From assembly GCF_001540865.1 (NCBI RefSeq), contig NC_033636.1:4422784-4486783 (forward strand): a DNA stretch of 64,000 nucleotides, read 5' to 3'. Below, one piece after another: positions 38,553 through 49,728 of the stretch; the first letter of the stretch is position 1; every line of letters starts with the position of its first letter. Position numbers and translations under genes: made by a program. A model generated the notes under the pieces. It saw only the letters and a program-made list of their open reading frames with translations. It ran no database searches and was not told the origin of the DNA. Origin of the DNA: Ananas comosus (Eukaryota > Streptophyta > Magnoliopsida > Poales > Bromeliaceae).

Positions 38553-38650
38553 ACCTTTATTAGAGAACGGCAAAGGAGGAGGAGGAGGAGGAGGAGGAGG
38601 AGGAGGCGAACTCCCTTATCCTTTGTTTGGTGTCCTAAGAAGAGAGCGAG
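37862..38650 (-). promoter_or_regulatory. HEMB 5' leader with probable intron and GA/CT microsatellites
   Basis: On the minus strand a plausible non-coding first exon (about 38650-38555) ends aataaag|gtaaac. A candidate acceptor (ctag) lies about 8-14 bases before the ATG at 37861. Within the putative intron are CT runs on the coding strand (plus-strand GA at 38506-38550 and 37910-37934). A (GGA)n run at 38574-38606 lies in the putative leader exon. The intron is inferred from splice motifs only. Confidence 0.5.
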
Positions 38651-39204
38651 TGGGAGAGAGAAGGAAGTTCGAGAGGGTTTGGTTGGAGAGGGAGGAGGAA
38701 GAGGAGTAGGAAGAGGATGGAGCAGTCGAGGCCGGAGATGTGAGAGCGACAGGATAAAACAAGTTTTGGAGACCCTCCTATCTGCTCATACGTTTTAGTT
38801 TTTCTTTCATTTAATACGAGGCAGGCCACCTTTGTCTCCACCTTCGCCTCTCTCTTCTTAGAGGGTAAAAAAAGAACGACAGAAAAAAGAAGAGAGGAGA
38901 GAAAAAAAAAAAAAAAAAATTTAGTCAATTTTTTTGAAAATTCAGTTTGAATCTGTAAAATTAAAAAGTTTTGTAAAAATTCAAAATTTGTAGATTTTTT
39001 ATACAAATTGGCCATAAAAAATATTAAATATTTTTTTATATATCTCACTTGTCGCATCCATCAAAGGCTTGACGATGTCTTCTCAAGCGACAACGATAGT
39101 GACGGTGACGACGATCTCTTTGACCGCTACGGATGGGGATGGTAGACGCGCATTAGTGAGAGAGATGTGAGGATTGTAGATGATAGCAGACCGTTTGGAT
39201 ACAT
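38651..39204. other. HEMB upstream region; no gene
   Basis: Purine-rich then AT-rich sequence with an A run near 38904-38920. It presumably contains the HEMB promoter. No TATA box could be assigned with confidence, and the short frames are low-complexity. Confidence 0.4.
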
Positions 39205-39488
39205 TAATTAGAAGTATGAAGAAAAAAGGAAAAGGATCATGATAAAATTAATTGGAGATAGAGAGATGAGGAATTGTAAATGGCATGGGACCATAGATGC
39301 ATTAATTGGAAGCTTGGTAGTGGGACCTTTTAGTTACATTAATTATTAATTAGAAGTATGAAGAAAAAAGGAAAAGGATCATGATCAAATTAATTGGAGA
39401 TAGAGAGGTGAGGAATTGTAAATGGCATGGGACCATAGATGCATTAATTAGAAGCTTGGTAGTGGGACCTTTTAGTTACATTAATTAT
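39205..39488. repeat. 142-bp tandem duplication
   Basis: Two copies with a 142-bp period (anchor gaagtatgaagaaaaaagga at 39211 and 39353) and only a few differences. Each unit contains aattgtaaatggcatgggac and ttagttacattaatt. No coding content. Confidence 0.85.
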
Positions 39489-39489
39489 T

Positions 39490-40830
39490 AATTATATTCA
39501 TTAATTAAAAGTTTAGTCGAGAGAAGAAAAAAGAGTTATATGCTCCCGAGGGTGAAGGAGAATTTGTCATGTGGTAAAAAAATATTAAAGAATCATATAG
39601 ATTATTATTATTAGAAGATTAATTAATATATTAATAGATAATAGATAGATTAAGTATTTTTTAACATGAAAAGTATTAAAAAAATAGTTAGATCCTAAAA
39701 AAGTATTATAATTCTTGGATAAAGATAAAAAAATTATAGACAAATAGTTTATTTTTTCCTTTTTTTTATGAGAGCGGAGGGATGGAGAGTGAGGTTGAGT
39801 TGAGAGAGGACAGGTGAAAGTAGAAAGGCATGGCCATAGTGGTGAAAACAGATTGGATGCAGTTTGGCAGTTGATAAAATTGTATTTATTTTTCTTTGAG
39901 ATTAAAAATTCGAATGCATCATATATATGGAATGCTAAAATTTGTATTATCAACCCTGTTAGAAATAGATTCATATACAATTAAATATTTTTCAAATTCT
40001 AATATGAACAAATTTATACTCGGATAATATATATCAATATTCAGATATAAATATGAATTAAAATTAGCACGACTAAAATATAATGTAATTAAAATTTTAC
40101 ATTCATATTCAAACTATAAATTTGTATATTTTATTCAATAAAATTTTAGTGGCTTCTTTCTTCAAAATAAAAATCGAAATCGAAATAAGAATTGGAATAC
40201 TAGAGTGCAAAAAGGGAATAATGAAATCTTCTAATCTGCTTGGTTAATAATAGGAAATGAAATAAGAATTAACATATTATTGTTTACTTGAGAAAATTTT
40301 AATTTTCTATAAAAATATTTAAAATAGAATTAATAATTCAGCATAGAAATTAAATTATACACTCAAAATATAAACTTTAAAATATGAATTTGAATCCATG
40401 GTCAGTATTCAAATTTCTTATGCAAATTTTGATTCGCAATTAAAATATAAATTTTGATCCAAATTTAGGTTTAAATTAAAAAATCAAAATGATATAATGA
40501 ATTCATAATTTAATCAAAATGAATTCAAAAAATTAAAATTTTAATCAAAAATTTAAATTAATTATTTAAATTAGTAATCTAAATTTAAACCAAATTTGAA
40601 CTTACAATTTGAATTTAAAATTAATTTTAAAATGAAGCCACAATTCAAATTCAGGTTCAAAGTAAATTTTGTATCTATATTTCAAGTTTAAGTTCATTAA
40701 ATTCAGAATTATATTTTAATCAAAATTATATTTAGATATATACATATATCTAAATTTAAATAATAATTATTAAATTTTATAAAAATATGATGTTGTGGGA
40801 AATTGACATATCCTCGTGCCAAATATAAAT
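39490..40830. other. Very AT-rich intergenic DNA; no gene
   Basis: Low-complexity AT sequence with recurring aattcaaatt/aatttaaatt words, especially 40290-40720. The minus-strand frame at 39585-39980 (FLTGLIIQILAFHIYDAFEF) is AT-driven and matches no family I know. Confidence 0.5.
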
Positions 40831-40834
40831 TAAT

Positions 40835-41095
40835 AATATGAGTCCGGCTACTATACTCTTATGAGTATAGAATTTTCTTGCCCTCACAAGTTTTCGGTTG
40901 TTAAATCTACCCTATTAACCATTTCCGCCCGTTAGATTATACTATTCAATCAACCATCCACTCAACTCTAGTGTACTACTGTCATCCTAACCGGGGACCA
41001 CTATCATCCTAACCGCACATCCTTTCATCCAATGATCGAAAACTTACGAGTATAAATGGTTCTATGTTCATAAGTGTATAGTAACCCTAGCCTTA
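40835..41095. mobile_element. Short fold-back MITE
   Basis: Left end gagtccggctactatactcttatgag; right end cataagtgtatagtaaccctagcc. Inner sequence cgcccgttagat...actcaactctag...tcatccta recurs in the other short MITEs of the window. No coding capacity. Confidence 0.65.
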
Positions 41096-41280
41096 ATGAG
41101 TCCGGCTGCTATACTCTTATAAGTATAAGCTTTTTTGTACTCAAGTTTTTAGCCGTTAAATTTATTTTTTTGACCATTTCCGCCCGTTAGATCATACTAT
41201 TCAACCAACTACCCACTCAACTCTAGGAGACATTATCATCCTAACTACACATCCTTTCATCCAACGGTCGAAAACTTAAT
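41096..41280. mobile_element. Second, truncated copy of the same MITE
   Basis: It starts gagtccggctgctatactcttataag and follows the previous element closely, with the same inner motifs, but loses its right end after cgaaaacttaat. Confidence 0.6.
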
Positions 41281-41369
41281 ACATATTATTTTTTGGATAA
41301 TCAAATCCATATTTGAGTTTTTCGGATATCCAATTTTGAAATTGTTGAGACCATATTTGTAGTCGTTAG

Positions 41370-41585
41370 GAATGTCAATGGGTATGGATACCTGAAATAT
41401 TATCCGAACCCGAACCCGAACTTGGCAGGTTTACCCGAGCTAAACGGATATGGATTCGGTTATGGGTATAGAAAATAAAAACCTAACGAATATGGATACG
41501 AGTATGGATTTTGTATTTACTGGACCCAAACCCGAACCCGAACCCAAACCCGAACCCGACCCGAATCCGAATCCGAATCCAAACA
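41370..41585. repeat. Degenerate CCCGAA/CCGAAT-rich repeat, possible hAT-type MITE end
   Basis: Begins taggaatgtcaatgggtatgg and ends in a run of cccgaaccc and ccgaatcc words (41525-41580). The terminus resembles non-autonomous hAT elements, but the partner end is missing. It is not telomeric. Confidence 0.4.
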
Positions 41586-41589
41586 AATT

Positions 41590-42500
41590 ATATAACATTT
41601 TGATATTGCAGTACACTGAACTTTAGCAAATTATAAGGTTCCAGTGTCAGAATAGTATTTTGATCTATTCTTTGTGTGTTTGAGGGTCGTTGACTATGTA
41701 CCGACCTTTTACTCGTGTTTTGTGAACGCGAGAGGGAGTTCTTAATTAACACCAAAATCTGCAAACTGCAGGTTTTGAGGTGTTGAGTACTGGTACCTGA
41801 GTGGTGTACCGGAACCCCAACGCATGACCGAGAAAGCTGCTCCTGGGTTTGAGCTTTGGGGTGTTGAGTACCGGTACGGAGTCGGCGAGTAGCGGTACTG
41901 GGCCGGGTACCAGTACTGCATTGAGCTGGTACCGGTACACCGTAAATAACCCGATTGACCGAGGCTTGGGTTTTGCGAGTCTGAGTGCCGGGTACCGGTA
42001 CTCTAATTTGAGTACCGGTACGCAGTGCAGTAAACTGTGCTTTTGTGCAGTTTGCTATTTGGGTCTTTTTGAGGGTCTTTTTGGGGATTGTTGCTTTGCC
42101 ATAGAAAGAGAGCCACCTAGAGACGAGGGAAAGAGAGAGAGAGACCCGGTTAGGAGAGAGGTAGAGAGAGAGGGGGGTATTTGGAGAGTGGGGAAGAGAG
42201 AGAGACCGAGTGGATGGGGAAAAAGGAGGGGGTGGGTATGGAGAGAGAGAGGGCCAGCTGGCAAGGAAGGTGAAGAGAGAGAGTCGGTAGGGGTGGGGAG
42301 AAGAGAGAAATGATAGGATAGGGGGAGAGAAAGAGGGGGCCAGCTGGAGATGGAGGAAGAGAGAGAGAGAGGAAGAGGGTGTGAGGAGAGAGAGGGCCAG
42401 CTGGCAGGGGAGGGAAAGGAAGAGAGGCTCGAGTGAGAGATAGCCTCGCCACGTGGAATGAAGCAAAGATAGAGGTACCACATGGGATCGGAGAAAGTGC
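41590..42500 (+). mobile_element. LTR-like fragment (group D) with ACCGGT palindromes
   Basis: Contains ggtcgttgactatgtaccgacc, close to ggtcgttgactgtgttccgacc in solo LTR B (10790-10812), followed at a similar distance by GTACCGGTAC units (41785-42023). A long GA-rich stretch (42105-42420) follows. No TSD or clear termini were found. The long minus-strand frames here (S/L/P-rich) are produced by the GA-rich tract and are not genes. Confidence 0.5.
41785..42023. repeat. ACCGGT palindrome array (group D)
   Basis: Units gtaccggtac at several places plus variants gtactggtac, gtaccagtac and gtagcggtac, in 240 bp. Same core and similar density as in the complete LTRs. Confidence 0.8.
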
Positions 42501-42686
42501 CAAATTATATTGTGTTAGATATAGATAGTAGAATGAATATGAATATAAATCCTATTACATATATTATACATTTTTATTTATAAATATATATTTTATTTAA
42601 AATATTATATAATATTTTATTTATAAAATATATATATGTTTTATTATATAAATTTATATATATAATAATATATATTATTTATATGA

Positions 42687-42915
42687 GTCCGACTATAGTG
42701 CTTCTGAAAGCACCACTCGTATGGTGCTTTTAATTTTATTACCCTTGGATCAATACTTTGATCATTCCTAATCCTTAAATTAATATTATTATCCTAGAGG
42801 AACCACTAAACTCTAAGGGATCACTATCGTCCCAACCCTCCAATTCTTAATTCAAGAACCAAAAAGTGGGAAGCACCACTTACTTTATATTTTCAGAAGC
42901 ATAATAGTTCTACAC
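42687..42915. mobile_element. Short MITE
   Basis: Left end gagtccgactatagtgcttctgaaagcacc; right end ttcagaagcataatagttctac. The ends are inverted and imperfect, with about 230 bp between. No coding capacity. Confidence 0.55.
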
Positions 42916-43029
42916 CTTTTATGTATATTATTATACTATATGCTTTACCATTTTATCATATACTAAAATTTTGATATATTTATAATACAAATATAAGTTA
43001 TAATAATAATATATATACTATGATAATTA

Positions 43030-43256
43030 GAGTGCGACTGGGATACTATCGATAGCACTAAGAATTTTGTGTTACCGAATTTTCTATCGTTAGATATAAC
43101 CTTTTGATTATTTTTATCCTTAAATTATAATATTCAACCAACCACTCACTCAACCCTAGGGGGGTCTCATCATTCTAACCACATATTTCTCAATTCAAGT
43201 ACTAAAAAACTAATAGCACCAATAACTTTGTGCTATTAATAGTATTTCAGCCTAAT
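43030..43256. mobile_element. Short MITE
   Basis: Left end gcgactgggatactatcgatagcac; right end gtgctattaatagtatttcagcc. These are inverted copies of the family terminus, with the inner motif caaccctagggg. Confidence 0.65.
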
Positions 43257-43883
43257 TCTCATTATTATTATATATAAATAATATATAATATATAATATAA
43301 AATAAAAGAAAATTTTATATAATATTTTTTCTTTTCTTTTCAACAAAATAAGTGCGGTGAAAACTATTGTTTTTCCTAACCCAAATATTAAAAAAATATA
43401 AAAAAAGACTTTTAATAAATTTTTTTTTACTGATTTTTTTTTTTTTTACACTTTTTATGTAAAATCAAAGATCCCATTTAAAAAGAACAAAAGCCAGTAC
43501 CTAGTGGAGAAAAGTCTAGGCTAAAAAAGAGCTTCACGCCACAGCAGCGCCGCGAGGCAGAGCCCACCGCTTCAACTTCGTGGACAAAACAAGGACGGAA
43601 GAATGAAACAGCACAGAAAAATTAAAAAAAAAGGACAAAAGAAGAAAACTGCAAGCATGAAAATCCGTGGCGCCTCTTGTCCCGTCCCCGTGTCCTCTTC
43701 TCCTCTCACTTTGAGGAAGAATTTTAGAATGCACATCAGTTATAGTCAGAGAGTGACGTTTTCAACTAATTAAATATTTTTTTTTATATTAATCTATCAC
43801 ATTATGAGTATAAAAAAATATTATAATTTACTTATTATTGCTGATATGGTGCAAGTGTGACACAGTATACTTTCTCCACTTCT
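43257..43883. other. AT-rich spacer; no gene recognised
   Basis: Contains T and A runs. One more GC-rich block (43535-43740) has a 66-codon minus frame without any recognisable motif. Confidence 0.4.
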
Positions 43884-44355
43884 AAGAATGTCAACAAATC
43901 TATTTCCGGACAAATTTTTAAAAATTCGAATCCGAATCCGACCATCAAATTCGAAATTCGAATCCGAACCCGAATCCGACGAATTTTAAAAATCCATATC
44001 CAAGCTCGAACCGGATAAAAAATTGAAAATGCGAACCTAATTCTGAACCCGAGCTTAAAAATCCAAATCCAATTAATTCTCTTTACAATAATTCAAAATA
44101 TATTACATCAAATTCAAATTTTAAAGTATAAATTCAAATACAACATCAAATATCTATTATATTATATAATATAAAATAATTTCATGTTCGAATTGGATAC
44201 AATAAAAAATTTATATTCGAATCCAAATCTGTCGGATTTCTATTTTTTATATTTATATTCAAAACTATATTTATTTAACATCAGATAAATTTATTTTGTT
44301 TGGCTTCGAATCCGAATAAAATTTCGAATGTCTATGTCCATTCACATACCTTTCC
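43884..44355. repeat. Degenerate repeat rich in aatccgaatccgac
   Basis: Starts aagaatgtcaacaaatc and ends cgaatgtctatgtccattcac. Related in word content to 41370-41585. Perhaps a complete but old hAT-type non-autonomous element. Ends are weakly inverted. Confidence 0.4.
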
Positions 44356-45344
44356 ACTTCCATGTACTTATTGTCATATTCTTTCTGTTTCTCCGCCAAC
44401 CTTTGGATTAGAATAGTAAAAAATATAATTTTTAAAAATTAAAATTAAGTACGCCAATTCGTGAATTGGCGACTTCAGAATTTGTTGTAAATTAAGGTAG
44501 ACAGGATTTAATTTTTCTCACCTTTTTTTTTTCTAATAAGCAATATTTTAAAGCGAAAAATGATGTACCGGATGCACAAAAAAGTCCCCACTGCTCGGCC
44601 TTTTTCCCAAAAGGCAGAGCAGCGGCGGCCATGAGCCCCGAGTGGCAAAGGTGCCACACGGCACCCATCGGGCACGTCTCCATATTACTTTTTACGCACA
44701 CATTGTCCATAAAATTTTTGCGAAATTTCTATTACTTTTTCAAATGCTACAGTAGAAAAAATAGATTTTAATATGCCTCGGAACTTTCACAAGATTGCAT
44801 GCAGGCTGTTTGTCGAGAAAGGAATGTCTACTTAATAACTTTTTCTTTTTTTTTTTTAAGAAAGATTTACTAAATTATTTAGAAGGTTTTGTACTTATTT
44901 ATTTTCACAGAAGGAGGAGTTAAGGTTCAAATAGACTTTCGGGTTAATTAGAATTCAAATAAAATTTCTTTTATATCGCTGTTTGTTTGTACAATTGTGG
45001 AATAAAAGTTTTTCCAATTTTATTATTTGTTTCGCAGGATCAAAGTGAATAACATAAAAACTAAAAGTATAAGAGAGAGGTTAATATTTTATTGCTTTTT
45101 TTAAAAACTTTTTCTCTTCATAATTGATTTGGTGTTGGGTCGACCGAAATCAATTACCATATTAAATTTAAATTTCGATCGAAAGTAAAGTTACAATGAA
45201 CTAAATAATAAAAATAATATTTATGACTAAAAAATTGCTTTATCTCTCTCCACTTCAGCACTTTGCACTTAACGCTTAGGACTCTTTGTCCATTTTGGTT
45301 TTTTTTCCATTAATACATATTTATATAGAGAGAGAGTAGAGCTA
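44356..45344. other. Intergenic; no gene recognised
   Basis: AT-rich except for 44565-44690, which has ctgctcggcctttttcccaaaaggc, itself a near-inverted repeat. No domain could be recognised in the 72-codon minus frame there. Confidence 0.4.
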
Positions 45345-45905
45345 TTATACTTTGAGAAGTATAAGAGAATTGGTGCTTCCAACTTTTTGGCACTTGGATC
45401 AACTCGTTTGACCATTCTTATATTTAGATTAATACTATAACTTTAGGAGGATCACTCAATCCTAAGCATAGTTAGTTAATTCGGATTCGGCAAAAATTCG
45501 GTACGGATATAATACGTATAAAATTCGTTTTCTAATTTTTAAATTCGTTGAAAAATTCGGATTAAAAAAAGATTCGGTATAAAGTATAAAATATAAGATA
45601 TAAAATATTAAATAATTTATATTTAAAAATAAAAATTATAAGTTTTTATTCATATTTTCAATAATTCAGAAATAATTCGCGAATAATTCGGCTGCCCCAA
45701 AAATTTGCGAATAATTCTCTTTTTTGGGAAAAATTCGTAAACGGACCGTTTAATTCGGATTTTCAATAATTCGCGAATTAACTAACTAGGATCCAAAGGT
45801 GACCACTCAATTCTAAAGAGACTACTATCATCTCGACCCTATAATTTTTTATCCAAGCGTCAAAAAGTCGGAAGTACAAACTCTTTTAGATTTTCGAAAG
45901 TAAAG
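45345..45905. mobile_element. MITE interrupted by a nested fold-back element
   Basis: Left part 45345-45468 (gagctattatactttgagaagtataag) and right part 45790-45905 (ggtgaccactcaattctaaag...gtacaaactctttt) make one short MITE of this family when the insertion at 45471-45789 is set aside. Confidence 0.55.
45471..45789. mobile_element. Nested fold-back element, about 320 bp
   Basis: Ends gttagttaattcggattcgg and cgcgaattaactaac are inverted repeats. The interior is full of aattcggat-type words. It lies inside another MITE, so it is the younger of the two. Confidence 0.6.
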
Positions 45906-45928
45906 AATATATATATATATATATATAT

Positions 45929-46165
45929 GCTACTATACTATCGATAATACCAAGTGTTTGGTGCTATCGAGTTTTCGATCGTTGGATGAAAGGATATACT
46001 GTTAGAATGATAGTGGTCTCCGGTCAGGATGACAATAGTCCCCTAGGGTTGAGTGGGTGATTGGTTGAATAGTATAATCTAATGGATAAAAATAATCAAA
46101 TGGTTGATCTAACGGCAGAAAACTCGATAGTACAGAGCTTGGTACTATCAATAGTATAGTAGCCA

Positions 46166-46166
<1 letters not shown>
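45929..46166. mobile_element. Short MITE flanked by (TA)n and (CT)n
   Basis: Left end gctactatactatcgataatacc directly follows a TA run (45907-45928). Right end atcaatagtatagtagccag directly precedes a CT run (46167-46210). The ends are inverted copies. Confidence 0.75.
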
Positions 46167-46217
<51 letters not shown>

Positions 46218-46227
46218 TATATATATA

Positions 46228-46419
46228 GTTGAGCTAGAATACTTCCAAAAGAACTAAAGAGGTGGTGTTTTTGAGTTTTTAGTCTTTGGATGAAGAGATG
46301 TAGGGTTGGGATGATGATGGTAGGTGGTGGTAGGTGGAATAGTGTTTGATCCAATGGTTATTAATAATCGAGGAGTAGATACAAGGGCTAAAAACTTGGA
46401 AACACCAAGTATTCTAGCT

Positions 46420-46422
<3 letters not shown>
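46228..46422. mobile_element. Short MITE flanked by (TA)n
   Basis: Left end gttgagctagaatacttcc; right end agtattctagctcaa. TA runs lie on both sides; the right one (46423-46488) is about 65 bases long. Confidence 0.75.
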
Positions 46423-46488
<66 letters not shown>

Positions 46489-46495
<7 letters not shown>

Positions 46496-46650
46496 CTTGG
46501 TGTTACCAAATTTTCTATCGTTAAATTTATCCTTTGACCATGTTTACCTGTTAGATCATATATACTATTCAGCCAACCACCCAATCAACTCTAGGGGACC
46601 ACTATCATCCTAATCATACATCGCTTCATCCAAGGGTCGAAAACTTAATA
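46489..46650. mobile_element. MITE fragment cut by LTR C copy 2
   Basis: Follows the TA run with taaacacttggtgttaccaa and the usual inner motifs (caactctaggggaccac, cgaaaactta), and stops where the LTR begins at 46651. The gypsy element therefore inserted into, or recombined with, this MITE. Confidence 0.6.
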
Positions 46651-46861
46651 TGTAATATATCGACTCCCCGAATCGCGATGCTAATTTTGATCGAATTGAT
46701 CAAAGTGAGGCAAGGGGGTGATAAGTGGCGTCCCCAAGTTACTTTGGAGGTGTGGGGATGGTTTGTAGTGAGTTTCGAAAGTATTTGGGTGTTTTCGGCC
46801 GAAACCGTGTGCGAAAACGGACCCCGTAACACTGCTGCTGTGGGACTGCAGCTTTAGCATT

Positions 46862-47322
46862 GAGTACCGATACCAAGTCAATGCAGTACCGGTACCCAAT
46901 AGAAGAGGAAAATGGGCAGCTCTCGGGTTTAGCTAAGCCGAGCTGCGTACCAGTACCAAAGGATGGGTACCGGTACTCAGCCAGTTGCCCGAAAGATGAG
47001 CTCTCGGTTTTGAGTTGCTGTCAAGTTGGATACCGGTACTATGTATCTAGTACTGGTACTGAACATATTGGGTATCGGTACTGAGTGGCTGGTACCGGTA
47101 TCTCGCGAGCAAACCCGAAAGGCCAGCCCTCGGGTTTGGGGGGCTGTTTGGGTGTGTACCGGTACCGCGTAGCTGGTACTGGTACTAGGACTGTGCATCG
47201 GTACTCCAGGTTAGACCAAAGCCTGCGTAGCTCTCGGGTTGCTGACTAGTACCGGTACTGTGTACCTGGTACCAGTACTAGAAGCCTCGCGTACCGGTAC
47301 TCCAACCCAAGTACCAGTACTC
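46862..47322. repeat. Extended ACCGGT palindrome array in LTR C copy 2
   Basis: About sixteen units over 460 bp, including perfect GTACCGGTAC and many GTACCAGTAC, GTACTGGTAC and GTATCGGTAC variants. The array is longer than in copy 1, so units expand or contract by duplication. TATATAAATA follows at 47394-47403. Confidence 0.88.
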
Positions 47323-47393
47323 AGCTTGCAAAGGACTGAAAAGTAATGGGTAAATATGGAATTGTGAGGGGTCTAAGTGCAATTGTTAGGGTC

Positions 47394-47403
47394 TATATAA
47401 ATA
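47394..47403 (+). promoter_or_regulatory. TATA box of LTR C copy 2
   Basis: TATATAAATA about 70 bp after the array, followed by a ctcctccttctc-rich leader. It corresponds in position to TATAAAT at 18594 in copy 1. Confidence 0.6.
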
Positions 47404-49149
47404 CCCCAACATTTACACCTGTTGTTTACATGCAAGAGCTCCTTGTTATCTCCTCCTTCTCATTTCCCCTCTCCTTCTCTCTCTATAAACCTTCCCTCAA
47501 GGTGGATTTGAAGGAGATTTGAAGGTAGAATTTGGTAGCTTTGGTGGAGAAGAAGCTCAAGAACAATGAGGATTTCGTGGAGCAAGGAGTCAAGGTAGGT
47601 TTCTTGCATTTCTAGGTTAGGGTTTGGTTTAAATACCCTAATTTGCTAGTTTTTGAGATTCTTGGATTTCTAGAGCTTTGATGATGCTATGAAATCCTAG
47701 AAAGTGTGCACTAAAGGTATCATGTAGGAACCCTAGGGTTAGAAATGGGGTTTTGTAAGAATATTAATGGGGATCTATCATGGATTTGATTTTTTGTATT
47801 CCTAATTGAAGGTTAATTCGACGTGTTGGGAGGCTCAAATCGACGTACCGACGAGTCTACGGTAAGCTTTTGAGGAAAATCCTCATTTTGCCTTTGTTTG
47901 CTGTGAGTCGAGAGTTATAGGCGGCTAAAAATCGCGAAACTTGGTTTCTCGCACTCCGGCATCCTTACGAGGTGGGTGGTGCTATCCTAAATCTTTGAAT
48001 CCTTCATTATATCTATGTCCCCTTATTGAGCATATATGTATATGTATAGTATAGTAGTCATGCATTGTAGGGTAAAATGATATGTGGTTAGATGTGAGAT
48101 CTCTTGTATGCTTTCAATGTAGAAAACATGTGAAACAAGGACCATGATATAAAAACCCTTTGAATGTATGAACTCGTGTTGGACAATAACAATAGTAAAC
48201 AAGGTGACATTGTGATTAGACGGAATGAATAGCACCAAGACTTATGAATGCTAGGCAAAGAAAACTATGTAAACTTTTTGGCAATTGTGACATTGTATCC
48301 TCCAAGTAAGGATTCGATTGTACTCACAGATATTCTAAATGCTTGACGGTGGTCGCTCTACCTCAAGCGGTGAGCTCCGGAGTTGTCATCACTGGGCGGT
48401 AGCAGAATTCTCCCCAGCAGACGGTCCCGTCGGGTTGTAGCGGTATTCTCCCAGACAAAAAGGGATTTGGTTTGGTGAGTTAGGTTAACCAAAGGGTTAA
48501 CCAAGAGAATTGGGTGAAGGTAAAGGTAAAAGTGAGTTGCGTGCATCATGAGCATATTACCTGTTGTTCTATTTTGTACAGGCATTGTAGTAGCATTGGT
48601 GTGGTTTGTTATCTATTTCTTTTTCCTACATATGCCTGAGTAGACCTAGTGGGTGAGTCGGCGAGGTCGGCGGCCGAACCCACTAGGAACTTTCAGTAGT
48701 TCTCACCCTACTAACCTTGCAGATCCTAGCGCGAGCTGGGCGATCGAGGATCGCAGCAAGGGCATCACGCCCTAGGTAGTGGACTTCCCGAGTATAGCTA
48801 TGTACCTAGTTTACTTTCATCTTCTGTATATGATGAAAAGAGATGTAAAGAACATGTGATGTATTTTGGGAAAATGTAAGAATCATGTATGTAATGAAAT
48901 CGTTATGCAACTTTGTATTTGGTTTAATGTAATCAAAGTACAATGAATGGATGTAATAGCTAGTTTTACTTCCACTTGTTTTGGTTACTTTCTCTCGTGT
49001 AAGCCATATATATCGAAAATTTTCTGGGCATTTCTTTATACATGTTCATGATTGTAGTTGTTGAACCTTGGGCAAACAGGGGAGGTTCTGTCTGTTCGGC
49101 ATTTGTTTACATTCTCAAACGATCAAATTGGCGGTCGCGGGGTGTGACA

Positions 49150-49406
49150 AATAGAATAGTATCAGGGCACGAAAAGTGAAAGTATAGGATGGACATAGGG
49201 ACCTTAGGATTGGAGACCTTACGGACTTTAGGACATGAGTAACGTGGACTTGATTTAGAGCGAAAGCTAAATGGATTGGGTTAGTTGGTAGTATATCTCT
49301 AATGGTGATTAGGGACTAATTTAAGTTGTTATTTGTTCTCAACTTTGGGGGTTATGTTGGCGGCTGACAACGTAATGCCTAAAGGTGAGAACAAATACAC
49401 TTGATT
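49150..49406 (+). other. Gypsy leader fragment with degenerate primer-binding site
   Basis: tagtatcagggc at 49157-49168 differs from the initiator tRNA-Met site by two transitions. Further on, ttggcggctgacaacgtaatgcc resembles the leader of gypsy copy 1 (near 5440-5465, minus strand). The fragment ends at the CACTA terminus. Confidence 0.65.
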
Positions 49407-49718
49407 CACTACAAGAAAAAGCGGATGTAGAGGCGGTTGTATAGAGATGGTTCCTACAACCGCCTCTACTTTGTCATGTTAGAGGCAGTTTAGAGGCAAT
49501 TTTTAAAGACCGCCTCTAAATCCAGTGGAAAACAAAATAAATTTTCTTTTTACTAAACCCTAAAAGTTACTCACCCTTTTAACCCTATGAGCCGCCTAAC
49601 CCTAACCTGCTCCCAAAAACTTACCGCAGTGCGGCCGCTCCTACTACGGTCGCGCAGGCCCCTTCATCTCCTCCACTTGCTCGACCTCGCTCACCTCCCC
49701 CTTCTCGGCCCCTTCCAA
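49407..49718 (+). mobile_element. CACTA (En/Spm) transposon end fragment
   Basis: Begins CACTACAAGAAAAA, the typical CACTA terminus. It is followed by subterminal motifs in both orientations (agaggcggttg, caaccgcctctac, agaccgcctctaaat). The other terminus is absent, and the fragment stops at a TA run with a MITE. Its position directly after the gypsy leader suggests it truncated that element. Confidence 0.8.
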
Positions 49719-49728
49719 TATATATATA

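Larger units (their letters stand above)
46651..49149 (+). mobile_element. 5' LTR of a truncated gypsy element (group C copy 2), 2499 bp
   Basis: Starts TGTAATATATCG and ends GGGGTGTGACA. It aligns along its whole length with the solo LTR at 18071-20373. A degenerate primer-binding site follows, so this is the 5' LTR of an element whose internal region is lost after about 49406. The two flanks (taata, aatag) do not match. Confidence 0.85.

Noticed and set aside
41525..41580. Telomere-like cccgaa array
   Set aside because: The period and sequence vary (cccgaa, cccaaa, ccgaat) and the block sits inside a dispersed repeat; it is not the plant TTTAGGG repeat.
41588..42503. 297-codon minus-strand frame rich in S, L and P
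   Set aside because: It is the complement of a GA-rich tract plus an LTR palindrome array; three overlapping frames give similar low-complexity peptides.
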